The position numbers were made by a program, and so were the translations under genes. Shown here piece after piece: positions 1-6,409 of a stretch of DNA of 7,882 bases. The notes under the pieces are model-generated. The model saw nothing but the letters and a program-made list of their open reading frames with translations, was not told the origin of the DNA and did not search any database. Source of the stretch: Clostridia bacterium (GTDB lineage Bacteria > Bacillota > Clostridia > Christensenellales > Aristaeellaceae); contig JAEDGL010000113.1 of the NCBI GenBank assembly GCA_016297535.1, positions 1 to 7,882 on the forward strand. The letters run 5' to 3'. Positions within the stretch are counted from its first letter, which is position 1; every line of letters starts with the position of its first letter.

Positions 1-56
1 GCGTTTCTTTTCTCTGTATCGTTTTCAAGGTTCGGTGCTCTCAAGCGAGCTTGTAT
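1..56 (-). promoter_or_regulatory. Leader of a probable rRNA operon running off the left edge
   Basis: This stretch lies just downstream of the consensus promoter at 57-85 and is transcribed leftwards off the window. Read on the minus strand it has a small stem (CAAGC/GCTTG, 42-53), then GAACCTTGAAAACGATAC (positions 33 down to 16), then an AG-rich run. The element CTTTGAAAAC or CCTTGAAAAC is known from the leader and the 16S-23S spacer of Bacillus and Clostridium rRNA operons, a short distance before the mature rRNA. No coding start with a ribosome binding site is seen in it. I infer that a 16S gene, or less likely a tRNA cluster, starts shortly beyond position 1. No mature rRNA sequence is inside the window, so this stays an inference. 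Confidence 0.6.
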
Positions 57-85
57 ATAATAGCACAGTCCCGAAGGGTTGTCAA
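57..85 (-). promoter_or_regulatory. Strong sigma-A promoter (TTGACA-17-TATTAT), rRNA type
   Basis: On the minus strand the -35 box TTGACA lies at 85-80 and the -10 box TATTAT at 62-57, with the ideal 17-bp spacer. The start point should be near 50. Upstream (about 86-135) the DNA is rich in A and T runs, as in the UP elements of rRNA promoters. The -35 sits in an imperfect palindrome, GGGTGTTGACAACCC (90-76). The promoter points away from all genes in the window, so it must serve something left of position 1; the leader at 1-56 suggests an rRNA operon. Confidence 0.75.
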
Positions 86-156
86 CACCCTTTTTGAAAA
101 AATTGCAGATTTTTTACGAAAAATGACGATTTGTTCATAAAAGACGATATTCAGCC

Positions 157-172
157 GTTTTTTGCAAAAAAC
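157..172. repeat. AT-rich perfect palindrome after the amidotransferase stop
   Basis: GTTTTTTGCAAAAAAC is a perfect 16-bp self-complementary sequence, 6 bp past the stop codon of the amidotransferase gene. It has no GC stem and no loop, so it is not a convincing intrinsic terminator, although it is the only candidate structure between the end of the operon and the next promoter. The rest of 86-178 is AT-rich and holds no gene that I can see. Confidence 0.4.
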
Positions 173-178
173 AGAGGG

Positions 179-1264
179 TTAACCGCGCAGCTTTCTGCCC
201 AGGGTGAGCAGCGCATCGGTGGGGTAATCGATGTGCTGCCTGGCGGGCCCGGCCATCACGCGATCAAATTCCTCCTGTGAAAAGCCCAGGCGCTGCCTGA
301 CGGTATCGATGTACTGCGCCAGCAGCTTTTCATCGCAGGCGGGCTTTTCCAGCTCCTGCAGCGCCTGCTCGCGGCTCATCTGGCCGGAAAGGATCATGCT
401 GGACAGGTGCGAGGTGCGCTTGTCCACCCCAAATTTTTGGGGGAACCAGTACAGCTGGATAAAGGCGGTCAGGATGTTTTCCAGATGCTTGGAGCCGTAG
501 TATTCAAACCCGCAGAACGCGGAAAGCTCCTCAAACGCGCGGTCGCGCTCGTAGGGCACCAGATTGAGGGGGGCCACGGTCCGAACGCCCAGCAGCTTTT
601 GTTCAAGAATGACCCGGTAGCGGGAAATGAGCCTGAGTTTGCGGATGGGCTTGCGGCCAAAGCGGCGGTGGATGGCGCGGATATTGACCACATCAAAGGG
701 CGTATAGGTATTGCCGCGCTGAAGGATGCTTTCCAGCGCGAAATTGGCGCCGCTGAGGAAATAGCGGATGTGGTGCTCGCGCATGTAGCCGTAAAGGCAG
801 GCGAAGAGCACATTATCCTGCGGCACGGCCAGATTGGGCACACCGGCCAGCATATAGGCGCGGGTAAGATCGTTAAACTGCTCCGCGTCCGGGGTGATGG
901 TTACCAGATCAATCCCGGCCGCGCTGCACAGCTTGCGGATATTGTTTTTGGAAATGTCCGTATCAAAGCCGTCGTCCACATGCACGCCCAGAATGCGCAG
1001 CCCCCACTGGCTGCCCAGATAGGCCAGATAGGACGAATCCAGCCCGCCGGAAATACCCATGATGCAATCGTACTTTTTGCCCTTTCCATCCCGTTTGATT
1101 TCCTCCACCAGCGCCTGCAGCCTGCGCTGCCCCTCCTGGTTGGGAAACCACACCGTTTTGGCATCCTCCAGCGCGCGGGTGCAGTAATTGCACACGCCGT
1201 GTTCGTCAAAGGCAATCGTCGGGTCTGCGCGATCATCCATCACGCAGCGGGTACAGCGTTTCAT
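179..1264 (-). CDS. N-acetyl sugar amidotransferase (WbpG/PseA type)
   Basis: 361 aa. The family transfers ammonia to an acetamido sugar (nucleotide-linked), giving an acetamidino group on surface polysaccharides or nonulosonic acids; it acts in the cytoplasm. Visible features are a zinc-type knuckle with C4, C7, C25 and C28 (CTRC and CNYC), the PP-loop ATP site SGGLDSS at 72-78, VHVDDGF at 94-100, GVPNLAVPQD at 141-150, SGANFALES at 171-179, and the family hallmark from about residue 256 to 303 (YYGSKHLEN, KFGVDKRTSHLSS, SGQMSREQAL). The length is normal for the family. The start is the ATG at 1264: it follows GGGAGG with 8 nt spacing and begins MKRCTRCVMDD as family members do. The open frame continues upstream to 1924, but that part lies inside the epimerase gene. 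The start overlaps the epimerase stop (ATGA, 1261-1264), so translation is probably coupled. WbpG-type enzymes usually need a HisH/HisF-like partner for ammonia; none is in the window. The exact sugar substrate is unknown. Confidence 0.93.
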   Translation of the reverse strand: MKRCTRCVMDDRADPTIAFDEHGVCNYCTRALEDAKTVWFPNQEGQRRLQALVEEIKRDGKGKKYDCIMGISGGLDSSYLAYLGSQWGLRILGVHVDDGFDTDISKNNIRKLCSAAGIDLVTITPDAEQFNDLTRAYMLAGVPNLAVPQDNVLFACLYGYMREHHIRYFLSGANFALESILQRGNTYTPFDVVNIRAIHRRFGRKPIRKLRLISRYRVILEQKLLGVRTVAPLNLVPYERDRAFEELSAFCGFEYYGSKHLENILTAFIQLYWFPQKFGVDKRTSHLSSMILSGQMSREQALQELEKPACDEKLLAQYIDTVRQRLGFSQEEFDRVMAGPARQHIDYPTDALLTLGRKLRG

Positions 1265-2352
1265 GCGTTCAACCTCCCTGTGGAAAAATCCCTGCGCAGA
1301 ATTTCGCATATTCTTTCCGCCGCGTGGCCGTCGCCAAAGGGCTGATAGGACGGGTCGATCACCTGCTGCGCCGAGAGCTTTTGCAAAATGTCCGCGCAAT
1401 CCGCCCTGGCCAGCTGGTTGCGGTTGCCCACCATGGTTTCGGGCCATACGGGGTAATCCAGTACAAACACGCACTGCACGCCGGCGTAAAACGCCTCGCA
1501 CTGCAGGCCGCCGGAATCGGTGACGATTTTTTTGGCATGGCATGTCAGCTGCACGCTGTCGGCATACCCCACGGGCTGGGTGAGCACGATGTTCCCAAAC
1601 CCCTTCTGCCGGCAGATGCGCTGCGCCCGCTCGCGGTTTCGCGGATGCACGGGATAGATGACGGGCGCGTCCAGGCTGTTCATGGCAAGCAGGATCTGGC
1701 TGAGCGGCTCGTCGCTGAAGGTGTTTTCCTGCCGGTGGCAGGTCATATAATAGTAGGTTTCCGGCACGGCGACCGGCGCGCCGTCCAGATCCACAATGTT
1801 GGGATGATCCCACGGCCGGTTGGCAAAGTGCAGGAACGAATCGTACATGATGTTGCCAACGCAGTAGGCCCGGTCGCCCAGGCCCTCCCGAACCAGCTTC
1901 TGGCGGGCGTCCTCCGTGGCGCAAAAGAGCAGGGTGGAGCAGTGGTCCGTCAGCTTGCGGTTGATCTCCTCGGGGTTGTCCAGCGTGCCCAGGCGGTTGC
2001 CCGCCTCCACATGCAAAACCGGAATGCGCAGCTTGGCCGCGGCCAGCGCCGCCGCCAGGGTGGAGTTGGTATCGCCATACACCAGCAGGGCGTCGGGCTG
2101 CTCCTTTTGCAAAACCTCCTCGATGCCCGTAAGCATACGCGCGGTCATCTGCGCGTGGGTGCCGCCGGAAACGCCCAGGTTGTAATCCGGCCGGGGAATG
2201 TCCATTTCGCGAAAGAAAATGGCGGACATGTTATCGTCAAAGTGCTGGCCGGTATGCACCAGCACCTCCTCATGCTCCCTGCGCAGCGCGCGCGAGCCCG
2301 CCGCTGCCTTGATAAACTGCGGGCGTGCGCCCACAACGGTTACAATCCTCAC
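1261..2352 (-). CDS. wecB: UDP-N-acetylglucosamine 2-epimerase family (non-hydrolysing), perhaps WbpI/FnlC-like
   Basis: 363 aa, complete, with a GTG start at 2352. The family inverts C2 of a UDP-linked N-acetyl sugar in the cytoplasm, for example UDP-GlcNAc to UDP-ManNAc. Landmarks are GARPQFIK at 8-15, GDTNS at 93-97, HVEAGNR at 114-120, PEEINRKLTDH at 127-137, CHRQEN at 205-210, HPR at 236-238, TDSGGLQCEAFY at 278-289 and the C-terminal GDGHAAERI at 340-348. The spacing EAGNR-x6-PEEINR, and QCEA where classical WecB/MnaA has QEEA, look more like the WbpI and FnlC branches, whose substrates are UDP-diacetamido uronates or 6-deoxy sugars. The substrate is therefore open, and the symbol is given at family level only. 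The GTG overlaps the glycosyltransferase stop (GTGA, 2349-2352) behind AAAGGAGG, a strong ribosome binding site, and the stop overlaps the next start. The pairing with a WbpG-type amidotransferase favours a modified amino-sugar pathway. Confidence 0.88.
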   Translation of the reverse strand: MRIVTVVGARPQFIKAAAGSRALRREHEEVLVHTGQHFDDNMSAIFFREMDIPRPDYNLGVSGGTHAQMTARMLTGIEEVLQKEQPDALLVYGDTNSTLAAALAAAKLRIPVLHVEAGNRLGTLDNPEEINRKLTDHCSTLLFCATEDARQKLVREGLGDRAYCVGNIMYDSFLHFANRPWDHPNIVDLDGAPVAVPETYYYMTCHRQENTFSDEPLSQILLAMNSLDAPVIYPVHPRNRERAQRICRQKGFGNIVLTQPVGYADSVQLTCHAKKIVTDSGGLQCEAFYAGVQCVFVLDYPVWPETMVGNRNQLARADCADILQKLSAQQVIDPSYQPFGDGHAAERICEILRRDFSTGRLNA

Positions 2353-3518
2353 AAGCGGCCTCCTTTGTCCACGGCAGACAGAATGCGTTCAAATTCGGTT
2401 TCCCAGGACATGTTCTGCTGCGCGTATTCGCGCATGCGCTGCGCCGCATCCGCCGTGACGCGCACGCGCAGGGCAAAGGCGGCCACATCCTCCATTTCAA
2501 TGGGCGAATCATCATTGGGCACCTGCAGGGCAAAGGGATCATCCTTTGCAATGGCAGGATCCTCGCCCGCGTACACAAAGGGCAGGCCGCGCGCCATGTA
2601 TTCGCGGCCCTTCATCACCGTGCCCACGGACAGGCCGATGCGGTACAGGCCCAGCGAGCTGATGCCCAGATCCATGCCGTTGACCAGCTCATCCAGCTCC
2701 TGCCCGTACACGGCTCCATGAAAGCACACGCGGTCTTCCAGCCCCTGCTCGCGCGCCAGCTCGCGCCATTTGGCCAGCGAGCCGTCGCCGTCGTTGCCGG
2801 CAAAGTGGAGGGTGATGGTTTCGCCGCCCCGGTAGCGCCGCAGGGCGTCGATCATGCGGTCGTAGCCGTGCCAGTCGCACATGCTGGCCAGCAGCAGCAA
2901 ATGCAGCCCGTCCTGCCGGGGCTGATAGCTTCGCAGGGGAATGGCGCCTACATCGATGCCGTTATGAATGTTCATGGCGGGCTTGCCGTAAAGGCGGCCG
3001 CCCGCATCCTCGCCGATCACGGTAAAAAAATCCACATGCCGCTGCGCAAGCCGGGCATAGGCGTTGGACAGCCTGAGCCCCACGCGGCGCGCCAGCCCCG
3101 GCTGCACGCTGCCGTCCCCGTTGCCCTGTCCCAGATAGGTGGGAATTTCCTGCACCAGGGTGACGCCCCTTTTTTTGGCCAGCCTGACAAAGCGCACGGC
3201 GGGCGGAAAGGTGGGCAGAAAGCGGATGTACATCAGCTGAAACGCGTGCATGCCCAAAGCGCGGATGGCGGCGCGGTACATATCGACAAAATACAGGGTA
3301 TGGTAGTAGGTTTCCCGGGGCAGGGCGCGGGTGGTGTTCATCACGCGCCGCCTTTGGCCGGTATTGCGGCACACCAGGTCAAAGCCGGTGCCGTCCCATT
3401 CCAGATACCATGCCTCATAGCCCAGGCGCATGCAGGCGTTCATCTGGCCGTTAAACTTGCGCTTGAGCGTTTCCGGCACGCAGGTGGGGTATTTCATCAA
3501 AAAGAAAATGCTCTTCAT
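2349..3518 (-). CDS. Glycosyltransferase, GT-B fold (GT4-like)
   Basis: 389 aa. It probably transfers a sugar from a nucleotide donor to a lipid-linked or cell-wall glycan at the cytoplasmic face of the membrane. The N-terminal domain (about 1-185) opens MKSIFFLMKYP and is basic and poorly conserved. The C-terminal donor domain shows NIHNGIDV at 183-190, a strand then WHGYDRMIDAL at 216-226, LHFAGNDGDG at 237-246, VCFHGAVYGQELDEL at 264-278 and KGREYMARGLPFV at 303-315, which corresponds to the E-x7-E region of GT4 enzymes. No membrane segment is seen. I chose the ATG at 3518 because it gives the usual N-terminus and lies 16 bp after the preceding stop, with AAGGAAG before it. An in-frame ATG at 3557 would overlap the previous gene. 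The stop overlaps the GTG of the epimerase. Donor and acceptor cannot be read from the sequence; its position suggests that it uses the product of the epimerase/amidotransferase pair. Confidence 0.85.
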   Translation of the reverse strand: MKSIFFLMKYPTCVPETLKRKFNGQMNACMRLGYEAWYLEWDGTGFDLVCRNTGQRRRVMNTTRALPRETYYHTLYFVDMYRAAIRALGMHAFQLMYIRFLPTFPPAVRFVRLAKKRGVTLVQEIPTYLGQGNGDGSVQPGLARRVGLRLSNAYARLAQRHVDFFTVIGEDAGGRLYGKPAMNIHNGIDVGAIPLRSYQPRQDGLHLLLLASMCDWHGYDRMIDALRRYRGGETITLHFAGNDGDGSLAKWRELAREQGLEDRVCFHGAVYGQELDELVNGMDLGISSLGLYRIGLSVGTVMKGREYMARGLPFVYAGEDPAIAKDDPFALQVPNDDSPIEMEDVAAFALRVRVTADAAQRMREYAQQNMSWETEFERILSAVDKGGRL

Positions 3519-3534
3519 TGGCAATCGGTCTTCC

Positions 3535-4380
3535 TTACAGCAGGTTCTGCCACACATACCAGTCGTGGCCGTCGGTTTCCATGATCACTTCGCCCTCGCC
3601 GCTGTACAGCACGGGGATGCCGCGGCTCTCCATCTGGCTTTTGATGGTGGTTACGCCATCCTCGTAATTGGTAATGAGGCAAAAGCGCGGATCCACCGCG
3701 TTCAGAAAATCCTCCTGCACGGGGGTGATGCCGTGATGCGGCGCCTTGAGCAGATCGGCCTTGAGCAGCTCCGGCTCCAGCTTGCCGGCATAATACTCCT
3801 GGGCCTTGCCGGTGATATCCGCCGTAAGCCAAACGGAGGCCTCGCCAAACTCCACGCGCTCAATCATGGAGCGGGCGTTGCCGTTGGGAATATCCCAGTA
3901 GCGAAACACCCGGATGATGGCGCCGCCCAGGGTGATGACATCGCCGGTGTACAGGCGGTGCACGGTAATGCCCTTTTGCTGCGCCATTTCCACGGTGCGC
4001 TTTTCCAGCTTGTCGCCCGCCACCATCACGTTGGAGTAGGGGTGCATGTATTCCTGCACGGCGTAATCGTTTTTCATCAGGTGATACAGGCCGTTGATAT
4101 GATCATCGTGGTAATGGGTGTTGAGCAGGTATTTGAACGAGCGGATGTCCCGCGCCTCCAGTGCGCCGGTCAGGTGGTGAAACAGGGCGCTGGGGCCGCC
4201 GTCCACCATCATGCGCTCGCCGCCGCATTCCAGCAGCAGCGCGTCGCCCTCGCCCACGGATATGGCCGTTACGCGAAGCACATCCCCGGCCCAGTTTTCC
4301 GGGGGCGGCCCCATGTGCACCTCCGCGCAGGCCGGAAGGCACAGCGCCAGCAGCAACAGCAGCATCAACAGCTTTTTCAT
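3535..4380 (-). CDS. Secreted metallo-beta-lactamase-fold hydrolase, ComEC C-terminal-like
   Basis: 281 aa. Residues 1-19 form a signal peptide (KK, then a leucine-rich core, then LPACA), with likely signal peptidase I cleavage after ACA at 19. LPAC also resembles a lipobox, but Pro at -2 is poor for one. The mature part is a metallo-beta-lactamase fold of the type found at the C-terminus of ComEC: VGEGDALLLE (42-51), MMVDGG (57-62), the metal motif HYHDDH at 89-94 (HxHxDH), WLTADI at 184-189 in place of the usual LTGD, and LKAPHHG at 211-217. The ComEC channel domain is absent, so this is a free extracytoplasmic hydrolase. Possible substrates are nucleic acid or phosphodiester/phosphocholine groups on cell-wall polymers; none is shown. 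The ATG at 4380 is 3 bp after the rapZ stop, with GGGAG some 12 nt upstream inside rapZ, so it is almost certainly co-translated with rapZ. Confidence 0.85.
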   Translation of the reverse strand: MKKLLMLLLLLALCLPACAEVHMGPPPENWAGDVLRVTAISVGEGDALLLECGGERMMVDGGPSALFHHLTGALEARDIRSFKYLLNTHYHDDHINGLYHLMKNDYAVQEYMHPYSNVMVAGDKLEKRTVEMAQQKGITVHRLYTGDVITLGGAIIRVFRYWDIPNGNARSMIERVEFGEASVWLTADITGKAQEYYAGKLEPELLKADLLKAPHHGITPVQEDFLNAVDPRFCLITNYEDGVTTIKSQMESRGIPVLYSGEGEVIMETDGHDWYVWQNLL

Positions 4381-4383
4381 CGT

Positions 4384-5289
4384 TTACGGCTCTCCCTTCT
4401 GGTATTCGCTGCGCGCCTTCACATGCGCCTGCTCCATGGCCATATCGCGGTGGGTAACGCCGGCTTTGTAGCCCATCTCCCCCAGCCGGTGGCTGATGGC
4501 CTCGGCAATGGCCACGCTGCGGTGGCAGCCGCCCGTGCAGCCGATGGCAATAACCAGCCGGTGCTTGCCCTCGGTGATGTAGTTGGGCAGCAGAAAGCCC
4601 AGCATATCCATGGCCTTGGCCATAAAGGTGCGCGTAACGGGATGCTCCATCACAAAATCGCGCACGTCCGCGTCCTGGCCGGTATGCTGGCTCAATTCCG
4701 GAATATAGAAGGGATTGGGCAGAAAGCGCACGTCAAACATCACATCGGCCTCGCGGGGGATGCCGCGCTTGAAGCCGAAGCTGAGCACCTCCACGTTGAG
4801 GGAGGGCTGCTCATCCGCGCTGAGCACAACGGCGCGCAGGATTTTCTGCAGTGCCCGGGGCTTGAGGCTGGTGGTATCCACCAGATGCGTGGCCGTCTCG
4901 CGCAGGGGCATCAGCCGTTCGCGCTCCTCGCGGATGGCCTGCTCCAGGGTAAGGCCGTCCGCGCTGAGGGGATGCTCGCGGCGGGTTTCCTTGTAGCGGT
5001 TTACCAGCGTCTGGTCATCGGCCTCGATGAACAGCGTATCGATGGTAAAGCCCACCATGCGCGCCTCGTCGATCATTTTGGTAACGGCCCTGGCGTCAAA
5101 AAACTCGCCGGAGCGAATGTCCGCCGCAACGGCCACCACAGGGTTTTTGACATTGCGGCAGGCCTCCATAAAGGGCACCAGCATCACCGGCGGCAGATTG
5201 TCCACGCACAGCGCGCCCAGGTCCTCCAGATACCGGATCGCGACGGTTTTGCCCGCGCCGCTCATGCCCGTTACAATCAGAAAGTGCAT
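4384..5289 (-). CDS. rapZ: RapZ/YvcJ family nucleotide-binding protein
   Basis: 301 aa, full length for the family. The N-terminal half is a P-loop domain with Walker A GMSGAGKT at 8-15, then VDNLPP at 29-34 and YKETRREHPL at 99-108. The C-terminal half carries the family signatures LSFGFKRGIP at 169-178, FDVRFLPNPFY at 185-195 and IGCTGGCHRSVAIAE at 249-263. In E. coli RapZ binds glucosamine-6-phosphate and controls GlmS through small RNAs; in Bacillus the homologue YvcJ hydrolyses nucleotides and affects competence. The role in this organism is inferred to be amino-sugar or envelope related. The ATG at 5289 has GGGAGGA 6 nt upstream. The gene is 40 bp after murB with no terminator between them. 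In many Firmicutes yvcK and whiA follow directly; here a secreted hydrolase follows after 3 bp. Confidence 0.96.
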   Translation of the reverse strand: MHFLIVTGMSGAGKTVAIRYLEDLGALCVDNLPPVMLVPFMEACRNVKNPVVAVAADIRSGEFFDARAVTKMIDEARMVGFTIDTLFIEADDQTLVNRYKETRREHPLSADGLTLEQAIREERERLMPLRETATHLVDTTSLKPRALQKILRAVVLSADEQPSLNVEVLSFGFKRGIPREADVMFDVRFLPNPFYIPELSQHTGQDADVRDFVMEHPVTRTFMAKAMDMLGFLLPNYITEGKHRLVIAIGCTGGCHRSVAIAEAISHRLGEMGYKAGVTHRDMAMEQAHVKARSEYQKGEP

Positions 5290-5329
5290 AGGTTTTCCTC
5301 CCGGGTGTTTGTCTTTGGTTTGTGTGCCC

Positions 5330-6295
5330 TCAGGCCCCCGTCACCGGCGCGTCCTCGCCGATGATGCGCACCTCCGGGTGCAGGCGAACGCCGGTTTTTT
5401 CCCATACAATGCGCTGCACCTGGGCTATCAGCGCCAGATAATCCGCCGCGGTGCCCTGCCGGTCGTTTACCAGAAAGCCCGCGTGCAGCGTGGATACGCT
5501 GGCCCCGCCCACGCGCAGGCCCTTGAGCCCGCACTGGTCGATGAGCGTGCCGGCAAAATGCCCCTTCGGCCGCTTGAAGGTGGAGCCGCAGCTGGGCAGG
5601 GTAACGGGCTGCTTTTCGCGGCGGCGGGCGTTGAACTCGCGCATGGCGGTGCGGATGGTATCCTCATCGCCTCTGGAAAGCGCCACCGTTACGCTGGTTA
5701 CGGCAAGGGGGCCTTCGGCCTCCATCAGCGCGCTGTGGCGGTAGCCAAAGGCCATTTCCTCATTGGTAAGGCTGACGGTGCCGCCCGCGGCATCCAGCGC
5801 GGTTACGGTGGATACCACATCCTTCATCTCGCCGCCATAGGCCCCCGCGTTCATATACACCGCGCCGCCCACCGTGCCGGGAATGCCCGCGGCAAATTCC
5901 AGCCCGGTAAGCCCCGCATCCGCCGCGGCGTTGCTCAGCCGGGTGAGCGTGGCGCCGGCCTGCGCCGTTAGCGCGTAGCGCCCGTCCGGCAGGGGGATGG
6001 GATCGCTGATCTGCTGAAAACCATCTCCGATATGAATGACCAGCCCCCGCACGCCGCCGTCGCGCACCAGCAGGTTGCTCCCGTTGCCCAAAAGCGTAAC
6101 CGGCACCTGCAGCGCAGCTGCCGCAGCAAGCGCCGCGCGCAGCTCCTCCACGCCGGCAATCTCGCACAGCACCTCCGCCGGGCCTCCCAGCCGCAGGGTG
6201 GTATAGCGGCTCATGGGGGCATACTCCACAATCTGCTTTTTGGGCATATGCTCTCCAAGCGTTTTCAAAAGCGACTCGTGAACCTTCGTTTCCAT
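5330..6295 (-). CDS. murB: UDP-N-acetylenolpyruvoylglucosamine reductase MurB
   Basis: 321 aa. MurB reduces UDP-GlcNAc enolpyruvate to UDP-MurNAc with NADPH and bound FAD, the second committed step of peptidoglycan synthesis, in the cytoplasm. The FAD domain shows RYTTLRLGG at 30-38, LLGNGSNLLVRDGG at 68-81 and GIPGTVGGAVYMNAGAYGGE at 137-156. The substrate domain has GYRHSAL at 184-190, the catalytic-serine motif CGSTFKRP at 236-243 (S238), GLKGLRVGGASVS at 256-268, LHAGFLVN at 270-277 and the C-terminal LHPEVRIIG with E308. The length and the YRHS pattern fit the shorter type II enzymes of Gram-positives. The start is the ATG at 6295 with AGGGG about 9 nt upstream. The frame extends to a TTG at 6367, but that would include the promoter -35 box. 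First gene of the inferred six-gene operon. Confidence 0.97.
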   Translation of the reverse strand: METKVHESLLKTLGEHMPKKQIVEYAPMSRYTTLRLGGPAEVLCEIAGVEELRAALAAAAALQVPVTLLGNGSNLLVRDGGVRGLVIHIGDGFQQISDPIPLPDGRYALTAQAGATLTRLSNAAADAGLTGLEFAAGIPGTVGGAVYMNAGAYGGEMKDVVSTVTALDAAGGTVSLTNEEMAFGYRHSALMEAEGPLAVTSVTVALSRGDEDTIRTAMREFNARRREKQPVTLPSCGSTFKRPKGHFAGTLIDQCGLKGLRVGGASVSTLHAGFLVNDRQGTAADYLALIAQVQRIVWEKTGVRLHPEVRIIGEDAPVTGA

Positions 6296-6331
6296 GCTGC
6301 CGCACCCCTTTCCTGGTTGCCAGACGGTCAA

Positions 6332-6361
6332 ATTGTACCGTACTTCGCCCTGTGTTGTCAA
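6332..6361 (-). promoter_or_regulatory. Promoter of the murB operon (TTGACA-18-TACAAT)
   Basis: On the minus strand TTGACA lies at 6361-6356 and TACAAT at 6337-6332 with an 18-bp spacer. The predicted start near 6325 leaves a leader of about 30 nt before the murB ATG at 6295. It is the only good promoter seen for the minus-strand genes, which supports a single operon down to 179. Confidence 0.75.
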
Positions 6362-6367
6362 ACACAA

Positions 6368-6378
6368 AGCGCTTCTTT
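6368..6378. repeat. Copy 1 of an 11-bp repeat (AGCGCTTCTTT), beside the murB -35
   Basis: AGCGCTTCTTT occurs here and again at 6427-6437 in the same orientation, start to start 59 bp apart. This copy sits 6 bp upstream of the murB -35 box; with the base before it, it forms the perfect palindrome AAGCGCTT (6367-6374). The matching position beside the rimO promoter makes a shared regulator site possible, but an 11-bp repeat is short. Confidence 0.4.
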
Positions 6379-6409
6379 ACAGGATATGCGCAAAGTTTGG
6401 TGTTTATCC

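Noticed and set aside
56..61. Consensus TATAAT on the plus strand
   Set aside because: No acceptable -35 lies at the right distance upstream, and no plus-strand gene follows until 6538. The same AT stretch is explained by the minus-strand promoter.
1265..1924. 220-residue N-terminal extension of the amidotransferase frame
   Set aside because: It lies wholly within the epimerase gene in another frame, has no family similarity, and the internal ATG at 1264 has a strong ribosome binding site and the expected N-terminus.
1324..2721. Plus-strand open frame of 465 codons opposite the epimerase
   Set aside because: Antisense to a well-supported epimerase and the glycosyltransferase; no recognisable domain and no fitting promoter.
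3430..5364. Long plus-strand open frame of 644 codons opposite the glycosyltransferase, hydrolase and rapZ
   Set aside because: It is antisense to three genes with clear family motifs. Its translation is low-complexity, rich in His, Ala and Gly, with no domain, and is the usual shadow of GC-biased third positions.
6296..6367. Longer MurB starting at the TTG at 6367
   Set aside because: The extension would contain the -35 and -10 boxes of the likely murB promoter, and its residues do not look like a MurB N-terminus.
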